DNA of 64,000 bases from Pseudophaeobacter profundi (GCF_029697505.1 NZ_JARJEF010000010.1:100216-164215), one strand, 5' to 3'; positions 8,797-16,971 are shown, counted from the first letter of the stretch. Made by a program: numbers and translations. The notes: generated from the sequence alone by a model not told the origin.

Positions 8797-10404
8797 TTAA
8801 TCCTCAGCTGGCGCAAAGACAGGCGCAGTAATTTCGACAAAGCTGGGCCCCTGGCCCAACGAGTTGGCAACCGCCGCGGCAATCGCGGCCGGGTCGGTGC
8901 CGACAGCAACATGCCCAATCCCAAAGGACTGGGCCGTGGCGGAAAAATCGGGCGGGGTTGGGTCGCAGCCCAAGACCTCAACACCCACCGCCTCCATCGA
9001 GGTGGCGATTTCGCGGTAGCCTTGGTTGTTCCAGATCACAAAGATGATGGGCAATTTTTCATCCACCGCCGTCATCACCTCGGGCAAGGAGAACTGTGCG
9101 CCACCATCGCCCAGAATGCAGATCACGGGGGTGTCCGGTGCCGCAATCGCGGCGCCAATCGCTGCCGGAATCCCATAGCCAAGCGCACCGTAGCCGGTGG
9201 CCGCATTGAACCAGCCACCTGCGCGGTCGTGATCGTAGTAGAGATTGCCCGCATAGATCGGCTGGGTGGAATCTCCCACCATCAAACTGCCTGGGACCGC
9301 ATCCCGCATTGCCGAAAGAACGTCAACCTGGGCAAGATATTCGCTACCGATTTCCTGTTCTGCGGCGCTGCGTGTTGCCGCCGCCCGCGCTGCCCCATCG
9401 CGGCCTGAACAGGCCTGGGGCAGGCTCTGCAATAGGGCAGCGGCAAAGGCCCCCGCCTCAGCCTCGATCGCCAGCGCGCTGGCATGGCGCTTCAGTTGCT
9501 CGGCGCAGCGATCCACCCGGATCAACTGCCGCATCTCGGGCCAGGTGCCGGTGGCGTACATATCATAGTCTGTGGGGCCAAATTCGGTTCCCAGGGCCAA
9601 GACCACATCGGCACTTTCGAGTAACGCGCGCACGGATTGCAGGCTGGGGCTGGCTGGAACACCAAGGGGATGCGCAAACATCAACCCCCGCCCATTTGCG
9701 GTTTGCACCACGGGCGCATCCAGGCGCTCGGCCAGGGCAGCCAGTGCCGTGCCAGCGCGTTTGGCCCCGCCCCCTACCAGAATAACCGGCTGCTTGGCCG
9801 CCTGTATCAGGTACACCGCCTCTTGCAGCTGATCCGGTTCGATATTCTGGGGCGGCACCACCGCGGGCGGCAGCAGAGCATCCGCCGCAACACCCGCCAC
9901 ATCCAGCGGGATTTGCACATGGGTGGGACCAGGGCGACCCGTTGAAAACGGCGCAAAGGCCGCGTCCAATGCCGGAGACAGCTCTGCTGCGGTGGCGACA
10001 TGCTGCGAGGTCAGAGCCACCGTCTGCGCCAGAGCCTGCTGATCTGGCAGTTCATGCAGATGACCCATTCCTTTGCCAAGGCTCGACTGGGCGTTGACGC
10101 CAGAAACCACCAGCATCGGCACCGAATCCGCCCGCGCCTGTGCCATCGGTGTCAAGGTATTGGTCAGCCCCGGCCCGGTGATCACAAAGGCCACCCCAGG
10201 TTTGCCACTTACCCGCGCATAGCCATCCGCCATAAAGCCCGCGCCCTGTTCGTGGCGGGGTGTCACATGGCGCAGCCCCGAAGCGGCCAAGCCGCGATAG
10301 AGTTCGACCGTATGCACGCCGGGGATGCCAAAGACGCAAGAGACCTCGCGCGCTTTCAAACCATCTACCAGCGCTTCACCAATGGTTTTTGCGGCGTCAG
10401 TCAT
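8797..10404 (-). CDS. aruI: ThDP-dependent 2-ketoarginine (5-guanidino-2-oxopentanoate) decarboxylase
   Basis: The 535-residue length and architecture are those of ThDP enzymes of the acetolactate synthase group. The catalytic Glu52 lies in RHEQGAGFMADGYAR and the cofactor-binding motif starts with GDGG at 432-435 and ends near WNNQGY. The protein most resembles AruI, which decarboxylates 2-ketoarginine to 4-guanidinobutyraldehyde in the arginine transaminase pathway. That reading is supported by the upstream aminotransferase, whose stop overlaps this start by ATGA (10401-10404), and by the downstream dimethylargininase. Without the neighbours it could be annotated only as an acetolactate synthase-like protein, so the substrate rests partly on context. 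Confidence 0.78.
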   Translation of the reverse strand: MTDAAKTIGEALVDGLKAREVSCVFGIPGVHTVELYRGLAASGLRHVTPRHEQGAGFMADGYARVSGKPGVAFVITGPGLTNTLTPMAQARADSVPMLVVSGVNAQSSLGKGMGHLHELPDQQALAQTVALTSQHVATAAELSPALDAAFAPFSTGRPGPTHVQIPLDVAGVAADALLPPAVVPPQNIEPDQLQEAVYLIQAAKQPVILVGGGAKRAGTALAALAERLDAPVVQTANGRGLMFAHPLGVPASPSLQSVRALLESADVVLALGTEFGPTDYDMYATGTWPEMRQLIRVDRCAEQLKRHASALAIEAEAGAFAAALLQSLPQACSGRDGAARAAATRSAAEQEIGSEYLAQVDVLSAMRDAVPGSLMVGDSTQPIYAGNLYYDHDRAGGWFNAATGYGALGYGIPAAIGAAIAAPDTPVICILGDGGAQFSLPEVMTAVDEKLPIIFVIWNNQGYREIATSMEAVGVEVLGCDPTPPDFSATAQSFGIGHVAVGTDPAAIAAAVANSLGQGPSFVEITAPVFAPAED

Positions 10405-11609
10405 GCGACCCCCTGTGTTGCTGATGCTGCCTGGTCCTGTGTCTTGGCCTGCGCATGAGAAATGATCCGGTTCAGGGCCAGATCAAATTTCGTATCATCA
10501 ATGGTCAGCGCCACCCGTACCCAAGAGGTCAGGCTGTCGCTAAAGGCAGAGCCGGGCATGACCGCGACCCCCTGATCCAGCAAATCCCAGGCATAGGCAT
10601 CACCACTCAACCCGGTGGCCGCGACATTGATCATGGCGAACATGCCCGCCTCGGGGCGGTGCACCTGCAACGCGGTTTCCGCCTGCACCCTGTCAGCCAG
10701 GATCTGGGCGCGGCGATTGAACCGTGTCCGCATTCCCTCTGCCACCGCGGAGTCCCTTTGCAGGGCCAACTCTGTCATGTCAGCGATAAAGGGCTGATTG
10801 CCAAAGAGCATGGTCTCGGAATAGGGCAGCAACGCATCGCAAAAGGCTTTGGACCCCACGCACCACCCACTGCGGAAGCCGGGCGCGGCGTGGGATTTGG
10901 AAATCGACGAGACCGCGATCACCCGGTCGGCATAGTCCGGCAGCGACAGCGGTGAGGTGAACTCTGCCCCGTCAAACACCAGCTGTTCATAGACCTCATC
11001 GGAAATGATCCAGAAATCATGCTCTTTTGCCAGTTCACACAGGGCGATCAGCTCTGCCCGGTCCAGAATGGCACCGGTAGGGTTGTGCGGGCTGGTCAGC
11101 AGCAGCGCCCGAGTACGCGCGGTAATGCGCGCCGCCACATCGGCGGCCTGCATACGAAACCCGTGTTCCGGCGTCAGCGGCACCGGCACCAGCGCGGCAC
11201 CGCTGGCGGCCACGACACCTTCATAAGTGGCATACATCGGGTCGCCGACCAGAACCTCATCGCCCTGCTGGGCAACCCCGATCATGGCCGCAAAAAGGGC
11301 TGTCTGGGTGCCGGGGAAGCACAGAAAGTTGTCTGGCTCAAATTGCCGCCCGCGGGTGGAAGTGTAGCGGGCAGCCAGAGCCCGCCGCAGGTTGATTTCG
11401 CCACGTCCGTCCGAATACCCGGTACGCCCTGCCTGCATAGAGGCAATCGCCTGCTGCATCAGCTCCTCGGGGACCGGCACGTCGGGTTCGCCAATGGTCA
11501 TCTCGACAATATCGGCCCCCGCCGCAACGCGGTCGCGCGCGGCAAGATGAAGATCCCATTTTGCGCCGCCCAAAGAGGCAAGGCGCGCGGTTACATCCGT
11601 GGTTTTCAT
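10401..11609 (-). CDS. aruH: PLP-dependent aminotransferase, probable arginine:pyruvate transaminase
   Basis: The product is a 402-residue class I/II aminotransferase. Visible residues are the Schiff-base Lys238 in SSISKSHAAPGFRSGW, the Asn in SPHNPTGA (about 176), the Asp in ISDEVYE (about 204) and the carboxylate-binding Arg in the GFRSGW segment. In the arginine transaminase route AruH moves the amino group of arginine to pyruvate and gives 2-ketoarginine, the substrate of the next gene. It is the first gene of the operon, with an ATG start and AGGTGG upstream. A promoter overlapped by an inverted repeat lies about 100 bases before the start. The aminotransferase class is sure; the arginine specificity comes from the pairing with the decarboxylase. 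Confidence 0.75.
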   Translation of the reverse strand: MKTTDVTARLASLGGAKWDLHLAARDRVAAGADIVEMTIGEPDVPVPEELMQQAIASMQAGRTGYSDGRGEINLRRALAARYTSTRGRQFEPDNFLCFPGTQTALFAAMIGVAQQGDEVLVGDPMYATYEGVVAASGAALVPVPLTPEHGFRMQAADVAARITARTRALLLTSPHNPTGAILDRAELIALCELAKEHDFWIISDEVYEQLVFDGAEFTSPLSLPDYADRVIAVSSISKSHAAPGFRSGWCVGSKAFCDALLPYSETMLFGNQPFIADMTELALQRDSAVAEGMRTRFNRRAQILADRVQAETALQVHRPEAGMFAMINVAATGLSGDAYAWDLLDQGVAVMPGSAFSDSLTSWVRVALTIDDTKFDLALNRIISHAQAKTQDQAASATQGVA

Positions 11610-11704
11610 GGCTTTTCCACCTATTTCGACACGAGGCTCTGAAAAGGAATGAGGCCGTCACCTGCAGGGTGGCTGCCTCAATGTCCGAAGAATCTCGTGA
11701 AACA

Positions 11705-11732
11705 CAGTAATTATACAATTGCATAATTACTG
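11705..11732 (-). promoter_or_regulatory. Operator-like perfect inverted repeat over the aruH promoter
   Basis: CAGTAATTAT (11705-11714) and ATAATTACTG (11723-11732) are perfect inverted copies separated by 8 bases. On the minus strand a TATAAT -10 box (11710-11715) lies inside the repeat, with a poor -35 (TCGAAC) 17 bases upstream. A protein bound here would block the promoter of the arginine operon. The protein is not known; the RpiR regulator encoded downstream of the operon is one candidate. Confidence 0.6.
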
Positions 11733-11841
11733 GTTCGATCGATACAGGCAAGTGCAAAACTGCACCGGCTCACCGATGCCAGTCAAAGACCTGCCCGCCT
11801 AGTGACCAGGTTCCCCTACCAAACGACCGTCGTGCGGCAGG

Positions 11842-12525
11842 CTAGCTAAGGATAACAATGTCGGAAATTTGTTCGTCCACATCCCGGCAGGCTGCGAGCA
11901 GCCGGGGTTTCAGATGCGACAGAACATAGGTGGCATGAAACCGGCTGGGTGCGGCAAGGGTCAACCGCCCCCCTGCCCGATCGCTGCGCGTCAGGGCATC
12001 AATCCAGGCTGTATAGATGGCAGGATCTTCCTGATGCAAAACCGCCTTGACCAAGCTCCACTCATCGCCCTTGCTCAGATCCGGTGCGGGGGCAATTTCG
12101 TTAGTGCGCAATGGCACGACATTTGACGGTGGCGCATCTGTGCCACGCATGCGGTGTTCAAAATCGGGACCAACGCTGGCCCAGCTGTCACGGGTGTCTT
12201 CATAGATCCGATCTAGATCCAAGCCATATTCACTGACCCGCCCGCGCACGCCCTGCTTTTTGACAACCAGCCAGCCCATCGCCCGCAGCTTCGCCATCTC
12301 GCGTTTGACTGTCCGTTCATCGACGCTCCAGAGGCGGGCGATTTCGCGTTGCCCGACAGCAAGCTCATTCCTCGTCCAATTGTAGCGCGCGGTGACCAGG
12401 GTCATGATACGCAACACCAGACGCTGCAGCGCTTTGGGTTGCGCCAAGGCAAAGGCACCCAGTGCAGTGAGTATGTCATACTTCAGAGCCGAAGCATTTC
12501 GCCCGGCGGGTTTTTGAGCCTGCAT
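11842..12525 (-). CDS. DnaA-like plasmid replication initiator
   Basis: The protein has an N-terminal winged-helix region (VGQREIARLWSVDERTVKREMAKLRAMGWL) and a C-terminal domain that resembles domain I of DnaA (residue pattern W-x(8)-AIYTAWIDAL, then LTLAAPSRFHATYV). This combination defines the DnaA-like initiators of roseobacter extrachromosomal replicons. No AAA+ ATPase domain is present, so it is not chromosomal DnaA. The start is uncertain: a GTG at 12549 and the ATG at 12525 are in frame and neither has good ribosome-binding support. I give the ATG form (227 residues). The initiator is divergent from parA and parB across a 600-base gap that contains the origin candidate. Confidence 0.8.
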   Translation of the reverse strand: MQAQKPAGRNASALKYDILTALGAFALAQPKALQRLVLRIMTLVTARYNWTRNELAVGQREIARLWSVDERTVKREMAKLRAMGWLVVKKQGVRGRVSEYGLDLDRIYEDTRDSWASVGPDFEHRMRGTDAPPSNVVPLRTNEIAPAPDLSKGDEWSLVKAVLHQEDPAIYTAWIDALTRSDRAGGRLTLAAPSRFHATYVLSHLKPRLLAACRDVDEQISDIVILS

Positions 12526-12553
12526 TGCGGCACCCGTCTTTCTAACCACTCCT

Positions 12554-12573
12554 GGCAGGGATTATCCCTTGCC
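12554..12573. promoter_or_regulatory. Inverted repeat upstream of the initiator gene
   Basis: GGCAGGGAT and ATCCCTTGCC face each other around one T, with a single bulged base. The site is directly upstream of the initiator gene and could be an autoregulatory operator or part of the leader. No further support is visible. Confidence 0.35.
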
Positions 12574-12725
12574 GATCAAGTTTGACCAAACCCTGTAGAC
12601 AAGAGCTTCGCCAGCCTGTCGGGTTTAGGATATATCTGCCTCACATCGCGGGTTGTTCCCGGATTACGTTGGGTCCTGATCTAAGGAACTCAACGCTATT
12701 TGTTCAATATACACGATTTGCGTCC

Positions 12726-12734
12726 TTATCCACG
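12726..12734 (+). promoter_or_regulatory. DnaA box TTATCCACG
   Basis: The 9-mer differs from the strongest DnaA box (TTATCCACA) in the last base only. It lies between the DnaA-like initiator gene and the iteron-like repeats, where a host DnaA site would be expected in a replicon origin. Confidence 0.5.
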
Positions 12735-12806
12735 ATTCTGTCAAGGCCTCTGTCGATTTCCATTCGGACCCAATCCCTTTTTTGATAAAAAAATTGGTAT
12801 CAATGG

Positions 12807-12890
12807 TATTGGGGGACGTTCAGGCTGTCCCCTATTCGGGTTGAAATGTCCCCCAATAGGTCGTGGTGCCTTTTGTTGTGTCCCCCAATA
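12807..12890. repeat. Four iteron-like TATTGGGGGACA sites
   Basis: One copy lies on the plus strand (TATTGGGGGACG, 12807-12818). Three lie on the minus strand: 12826-12836 (degenerate, AATAGGGGACA), 12847-12858 and 12879-12890 (both exact TATTGGGGGACA). The last two are 32 bases apart, about three helical turns. They are likely binding sites of the replication initiator. Their GGGGACA end is also the half-site of the TGTCCC palindromes near parAB, so binding by ParB is an alternative. Confidence 0.55.
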
Positions 12891-13034
12891 TCTGCCCCGC
12901 CTTCCGAGACAGAGACCAGATAAAGACAGACCGATTCGCAAGAGACCGGCGAATCAATGGCGGCCTAGGTTTTGCCCGTGACGCCCTGTTTTCATGGGGT
13001 TTCAGCGCTTGGCCTTGGCGCTGAAAATTCCCTG

Positions 13035-13050
13035 TGTCCCTGCGGGGACA
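13035..13050. repeat. parS-like palindrome, copy 1
   Basis: TGTCCCTGCGGGGACA lies about 120 bases upstream of parA. It is one of five near-identical 16-mers between 13.0 and 17.0 kb and nowhere else that I found in the window. It is proposed as a ParB-binding centromere site. Confidence 0.55.
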
Positions 13051-13172
13051 GGACGCTTATCAATAGAATAATAGGTTTTGCGTTTTTTACAAATCCGGCG
13101 TAAATGAGAGTTGATGAAAAATTAGCGTCCCGCTGAAAAGGACGCATGGCAGAGTACGAGCAAGGAGCCGTC

Positions 13173-14477
13173 ATGTTAACCCACGAAGACCTGGCCCGAT
13201 TGCAGGCGCAATCCCTAAAGATGCAGAGCTGGATCCGACAGCAGACCTTTTCACCCGAGATGGAAAAGACTCTGCGGCGGTTTTCCAGTTGGGAGGTGGC
13301 CGAGCTGATCTTCAAGGTCAATCAATCCACCCTGCGTGGCAGGCTGGCGGCGGACCCTTCCCTGCCCCAGGGCCATGTAGAAGCAGACGGCCGCCAGCGC
13401 TGGTATTCGTTGGAAGAGATCAACGAGCTGCGCCGCCGGATCAAGATCAACCGCAAATCTCTGATGCCGCCACGCCCCGAAGGCAAGCGTGCGCTCAGGG
13501 TGGCGATTTCCAACTTCAAGGGGGGCGCAGGCAAATCCACGGTTGCGCTGCATTTTGCCCATGCGGCGGCGTTGGATGGGTATCGGGTGCTATGTGTTGA
13601 TTTTGACCCGCAGGCGACGCTGTCGCATTCCATGGGGCTGAGCGATGTGACCGAAGACTATACGGTCTGGGGGATCATGGCGCGCGACCTGGTGCGCGAG
13701 ACCGAGAGAATGAATGCCTCTGCCCGTGGGGCCGAGACAGGCGCGGCCTTGCCAGAACGGCATCTTCCCGATGCGATTACTGGCATGGGGCTGCAGGATC
13801 TGCGGATCAATGATTTCATCAAGCCGACCAGCTGGCCCACCATTGATCTGGTGCCCAGCTGCGCCAATGCTGCTTTTGTGGAATTCGCCAGCGCCCAGTA
13901 TCGTCATCTCAATCCCGAGTGGTCCTTTTTCGCCGCTGTCTCTCGCTATTTGGATCAGGTCTCTTCGGATGATTACGACATGATCATTTTTGATTGCCCG
14001 CCTGCGATTGGCTATCAGTCGATGAATGCGGTCTTTGCTGCCGACATGCTCTATATCCCCTCTGGTCCCGGTTATTGGGAATACGACTCGACCACCTCCT
14101 TTATCGGTCAGCTGTCCGAGGCGCTGGAGGATCTGTCGGCCTTTAACGGGGTTGTCCCCGCGGGGACATTCACCCTGCCAAAGGCCTTTCTGGATGTACG
14201 CTTCTTGCTGACCCGATATGAAAGCGGCAATGATCTACACCGCGCCATGCGAGATGCCTTCATGAAGGTCTTTGAGGGGCGCATGGCAGATCACCCGATT
14301 GAGATGACCCGCGCTGTCGAACAATCAGGGCGGTTCCTCAGTTCGATCTATGAAATTGACTATCGCGATATGACCCGTGAAACATGGCGCCGGGCGCGGG
14401 CATCCTTTGATCAGGCCTACGAAGAATTCAAAGGCTACGCCGCAGAAGCCTGGGACCAGATGGAGGATAAAACATGA
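13173..14477 (+). CDS. parA: ParA-type partition ATPase with N-terminal helix-turn-helix
   Basis: The 434-residue product has an N-terminal DNA-binding region (about 30-90, with SSWEVAELIFKVNQSTLRG) and a deviant Walker A motif KGGAGKST at 116-123, followed by the Walker A' and B regions (VDFDPQATLS, DMIIFDCPP). Such ParA proteins segregate low-copy replicons and repress their own operon through the helix-turn-helix. I chose the ATG at 13173 because AAGGAG lies 5 bases upstream; an in-frame ATG at 13146 has a Shine-Dalgarno placed too close. The stop overlaps the parB start by ATGA. One perfect TGTCCC palindrome lies inside the coding sequence. Confidence 0.9.
   Translation: MLTHEDLARLQAQSLKMQSWIRQQTFSPEMEKTLRRFSSWEVAELIFKVNQSTLRGRLAADPSLPQGHVEADGRQRWYSLEEINELRRRIKINRKSLMPPRPEGKRALRVAISNFKGGAGKSTVALHFAHAAALDGYRVLCVDFDPQATLSHSMGLSDVTEDYTVWGIMARDLVRETERMNASARGAETGAALPERHLPDAITGMGLQDLRINDFIKPTSWPTIDLVPSCANAAFVEFASAQYRHLNPEWSFFAAVSRYLDQVSSDDYDMIIFDCPPAIGYQSMNAVFAADMLYIPSGPGYWEYDSTTSFIGQLSEALEDLSAFNGVVPAGTFTLPKAFLDVRFLLTRYESGNDLHRAMRDAFMKVFEGRMADHPIEMTRAVEQSGRFLSSIYEIDYRDMTRETWRRARASFDQAYEEFKGYAAEAWDQMEDKT
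14153..14168. repeat. parS-like palindrome, copy 2 (inside parA)
   Basis: TGTCCCCGCGGGGACA is a perfect 16-bp palindrome inside the parA coding sequence, where it encodes part of VVPAGT. It shares the motif of the other four copies. Keeping a perfect palindrome inside a gene argues for selection on the DNA site. Confidence 0.6.
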
Positions 14478-15619
14478 GCAAGCGTCGCGTATTTGACATC
14501 AATTTCCCGTCTGAACCCACCAGTGATCCCACGCCGGCCCCCTCCCCTACCCCATCGGGGAAGGACGATGGAGCAGGCCTTGCAGAGGCCCGTCGCGGCC
14601 CTATGGCAATGGCGATCTCCGAAAATGCCGAGGCGCTGAAGGCCCGCGCTGTCGCCGAACAGAATATCCGCGCCGAAAATGACCGGTTGGCGCATGAATT
14701 TGTCCGCCTTAAAAAGCTGGGCCTGGTGGTGGACCGGATCCCGCTGGATCAGATTGCGACCAGCAAACTGGTGCGTGACCGGGCTGTGTCGCGCGACCCG
14801 GAATTGGAAGAGCTGAAAGCCTCTATTCGCAGCATTGGTCTGTCCAACCCGATCCGGGTGGAAGAGGTCGGCGATGGCAGCTACCAGCTGATCCAGGGGT
14901 TCCGTCGGCTGTCGGCCTATCGCGCGCTGCTAGAGGAAACCGGTGCCGCAGAATACGCCAGCATCCCGGCAGGTTTGATTGCCAAGGGAGAAGATTTGCA
15001 GGGGCTCTATCGCCGCATGGTGGATGAAAACCTGGTGCGCCGCGATATCTCTTTTGCGGAAATGGCGCAGCTTGCGCTGTCTTATGCGCAGGATCCGGAA
15101 ACAGACTGCGACGGGGTCGAGGGTGCGGTGACGCATCTCTATGGATCGGCGGGTCGGCAAAAGCGGAGTTACATTCGCCACTTCGCCGATCTGCTTGAAA
15201 TGATCGGTGCGCATCTGCGTTTTGCCGAGGCAATTCCGCGTGCGCTGGGGTTGGATCTAAAAAAGAAACTGGCGGAAAACGATGATTTGGCGGCCGATTT
15301 AATCCAGCAGTTGCAGGCTGGCGAAGTCCGATCTGAAGAAGCCGAACTGGCGATGTTGCGCACTTTCTTGTCATCAAGTCCCGGTTCTGGTCCTGTGGCC
15401 AAGCAGGGCGGCGCGTCGGGGCGCACGTCAGAAACCGGCGTCGCCAAGACCACGCTGCGCTGCAGTGTCCCTGCGGGGACAGTGCGCTGTCAGGCCCGCG
15501 ACGGGCGGATTGAATTGGCGATGGAGCGCGACTTTTCGGTGATTGATCGCTATCGGCTGGAAGGCGCAATTGCCGCATTTTTTGCCGCGCTAGAGGACGG
15601 GGAGCCCTCGCAAGAATAG
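14474..15619 (+). CDS. parB: ParB/Spo0J-type partition DNA-binding protein
   Basis: The 381-residue product starts at an ATG that overlaps the parA stop. A disordered proline-rich N-terminus is followed by the ParB N-terminal domain (about 90-180), with IPLDQIATSKLVRDR, LEELKASIRSIGLSNPIRV and LIQGFRRLSAYRAL. The RDISFAEMAQLAL region belongs to the DNA-binding helical domain. ParB binds parS sites and works with ParA to move the replicon. A TGTCCC palindrome lies near the 3' end of the gene and another follows in the terminator, so the likely binding sites are adjacent. Confidence 0.9.
   Translation: MSKRRVFDINFPSEPTSDPTPAPSPTPSGKDDGAGLAEARRGPMAMAISENAEALKARAVAEQNIRAENDRLAHEFVRLKKLGLVVDRIPLDQIATSKLVRDRAVSRDPELEELKASIRSIGLSNPIRVEEVGDGSYQLIQGFRRLSAYRALLEETGAAEYASIPAGLIAKGEDLQGLYRRMVDENLVRRDISFAEMAQLALSYAQDPETDCDGVEGAVTHLYGSAGRQKRSYIRHFADLLEMIGAHLRFAEAIPRALGLDLKKKLAENDDLAADLIQQLQAGEVRSEEAELAMLRTFLSSSPGSGPVAKQGGASGRTSETGVAKTTLRCSVPAGTVRCQARDGRIELAMERDFSVIDRYRLEGAIAAFFAALEDGEPSQE
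15466..15481. repeat. parS-like palindrome, copy 3 (inside parB)
   Basis: TGTCCCTGCGGGGACA lies inside parB, about 140 bases before its stop codon. It is identical to copy 1. Confidence 0.55.
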
Positions 15620-15689
15620 CCTTGCCAGATCTTCCCGATGTGAGATGACGGCGGCAGATGGTATGCTGGGATCAGTAATGCGATACTAA

Positions 15690-15721
15690 AAAAGGGCTGT
15701 CCCCGCAGGGACAGCCCTTTT
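15690..15721. terminator. Bidirectional terminator that contains parS-like copy 4
   Basis: AAAAGGGCTGTCCC (15690-15703) and GGGACAGCCCTTTT (15708-15721) form a perfect 14-bp stem with a CGCA loop, with an A run on the left and a T run on the right. It can terminate parAB from the left and the YceI-OmpA gene from the right. Bases 15698-15713 are the palindrome TGTCCCCGCAGGGACA, so the terminator and the proposed parS site share one sequence. Confidence 0.85.
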
Positions 15722-15757
15722 GCATTGTCATTCATACCGGGTTAGCCGGGGGTGGGA

Positions 15758-16810
15758 TCAGTTCAAAACCTTGAACGCGATGCGCCGATTTTTTGCCCGG
15801 TTCTGTGCGTTGGAGTTGGCAACCAGCGGGCTTGCTTCGCCATAACCCACGGGCTTGAGCCGTTCGGTTGCAATACCCTTGGCCGCCAAATAACTGACAA
15901 CCGAGGCCGCGCGCCGCTGGCTCAGCCTTTTGTTGGCGGTTTCGCTGCCCTTGTCGTCCGTATGGCCACCGACCTCGATCACCATATCAGGGCAGCGGCT
16001 TACGATATCAAACAGGCTGTCAAGAAACTGGGTCGAGCGCTGATCCAGCCGCGAGGTGCCGGGGGCAAAGTTGACACTTCGGCTGCGTGACAGGATGTCA
16101 AAACGCCCGATGCAGGCCTCGCGGCTGAAATCGCCGGTCGTTTCCAGCGCGGCGGTGGCACCACTGGCAGCGGCAATTGGCAGCACTTGAGTGCCTGCAG
16201 CGCTGCGATCGAACGTAAGGTTCAGATTGACAATTCCCAGCGGCGTAATGGTCACATTTGCGGCCTCTTGCAGTTTTTCACGCCCTTCCATCAGATTGAA
16301 ATCCGCCAGTTGCAGGATGACGGGATTCAGGGTGGAAATATTGACCCGGTCATTATCCAGCAGGGTGACTGCAACTTTGGCAGACAGATCCATTTCAACT
16401 CCATGCAGGGACAGGGTGACCGGTACCTCGATCACCTTGCGGCGTCGCTGGGGCAGGTCCATCAGCTGGGTCGGATCCAACACCGCTGTCACCTTTGCCT
16501 CGGGATGAGTGAAAGTTTCAAAGAACAAAAACCGCATTCGCACATTGCGCAGATCAATCTTGGTATCAACTGAATCCAGCGCCACAACCAGCTGCGCAAT
16601 ACCGCCTTCGGTAATCTGGCCGCTGATGGAGGCAAATTGGCTGGTCTCTGCGATCGTGTCTTTCTTGACGGATAAAAAGGTAATGGCAGAGGCCTCAGGG
16701 TCAAGTTGCCAGCCGTGTTCAAACGGATCCAGCGCCAGCGCAGGCTGTGCGGCCAAGAACAAAAGGGCGAGAAGGGGGCGAAGAATTAAGCGTACCATGA
16801 TAAAACTCAT
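15758..16810 (-). CDS. YceI-like and OmpA-like fusion protein, periplasmic
   Basis: A signal peptide (LILRPLLALLFLAAQPALA) leads a 350-residue protein. Residues 29-205 resemble the YceI lipocalin-like fold (WQLDPEASAITFLSVKKDTI, then VPVTLSLHGVEMDL). Residues 235-350 are an OmpA C-terminal domain that binds peptidoglycan (EVGGHTDDKGSETANKRLSQ, NRAKNRRIAFKVLN). YceI domains bind long apolar molecules such as isoprenoids. The fusion would hold such a domain near the cell wall. It is transcribed towards parB and separated from it by a bidirectional terminator. The start is ATG at 16810; a second ATG at 16798 is possible. Confidence 0.82.
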   Translation of the reverse strand: MSFIMVRLILRPLLALLFLAAQPALALDPFEHGWQLDPEASAITFLSVKKDTIAETSQFASISGQITEGGIAQLVVALDSVDTKIDLRNVRMRFLFFETFTHPEAKVTAVLDPTQLMDLPQRRRKVIEVPVTLSLHGVEMDLSAKVAVTLLDNDRVNISTLNPVILQLADFNLMEGREKLQEAANVTITPLGIVNLNLTFDRSAAGTQVLPIAAASGATAALETTGDFSREACIGRFDILSRSRSVNFAPGTSRLDQRSTQFLDSLFDIVSRCPDMVIEVGGHTDDKGSETANKRLSQRRAASVVSYLAAKGIATERLKPVGYGEASPLVANSNAQNRAKNRRIAFKVLN

Positions 16811-16971
16811 ACAAGACTAAAGGGGGCAGGGCTGACGATTGGGGTGGCAAAGACGCACGCGCGGCGCAAATCGCGGTTCCTCAGCGCGCTACCTCTTTGA
16901 TTAACGGCGATAGTGACGCATAATGCAAGGATTGCGGTAATTCGGCGCGGAAAAACCTCGCCAATGTGTAA

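Larger units (their letters stand above)
12574..13172. other. Candidate origin region between initiator and parA
   Basis: About 600 bases hold no convincing gene. The left half is AT-richer, with a DnaA box at 12726-12734 and an AT tract (TTTTTTGATAAAAAAATTGG) around 12778-12796. Four iteron-like sites follow at 12807-12890, then a TGTCCC palindrome at 13035-13050. This order (DnaA box, AT-rich segment, iterons) between an initiator and a partition operon is what an origin would look like. The origin role is inferred. Confidence 0.6.

Noticed and set aside
8793-8984. N-terminal extension of the dimethylargininase frame
   Set aside because: It reads back through the end of the decarboxylase gene in another frame; the TTG at 8792 has a good Shine-Dalgarno and gives the family length.
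12582-12981. Short reading frames in the gap between initiator and parA
   Set aside because: They run through iterons and AT-rich tracts, have no ribosome-binding site and no protein-like composition.
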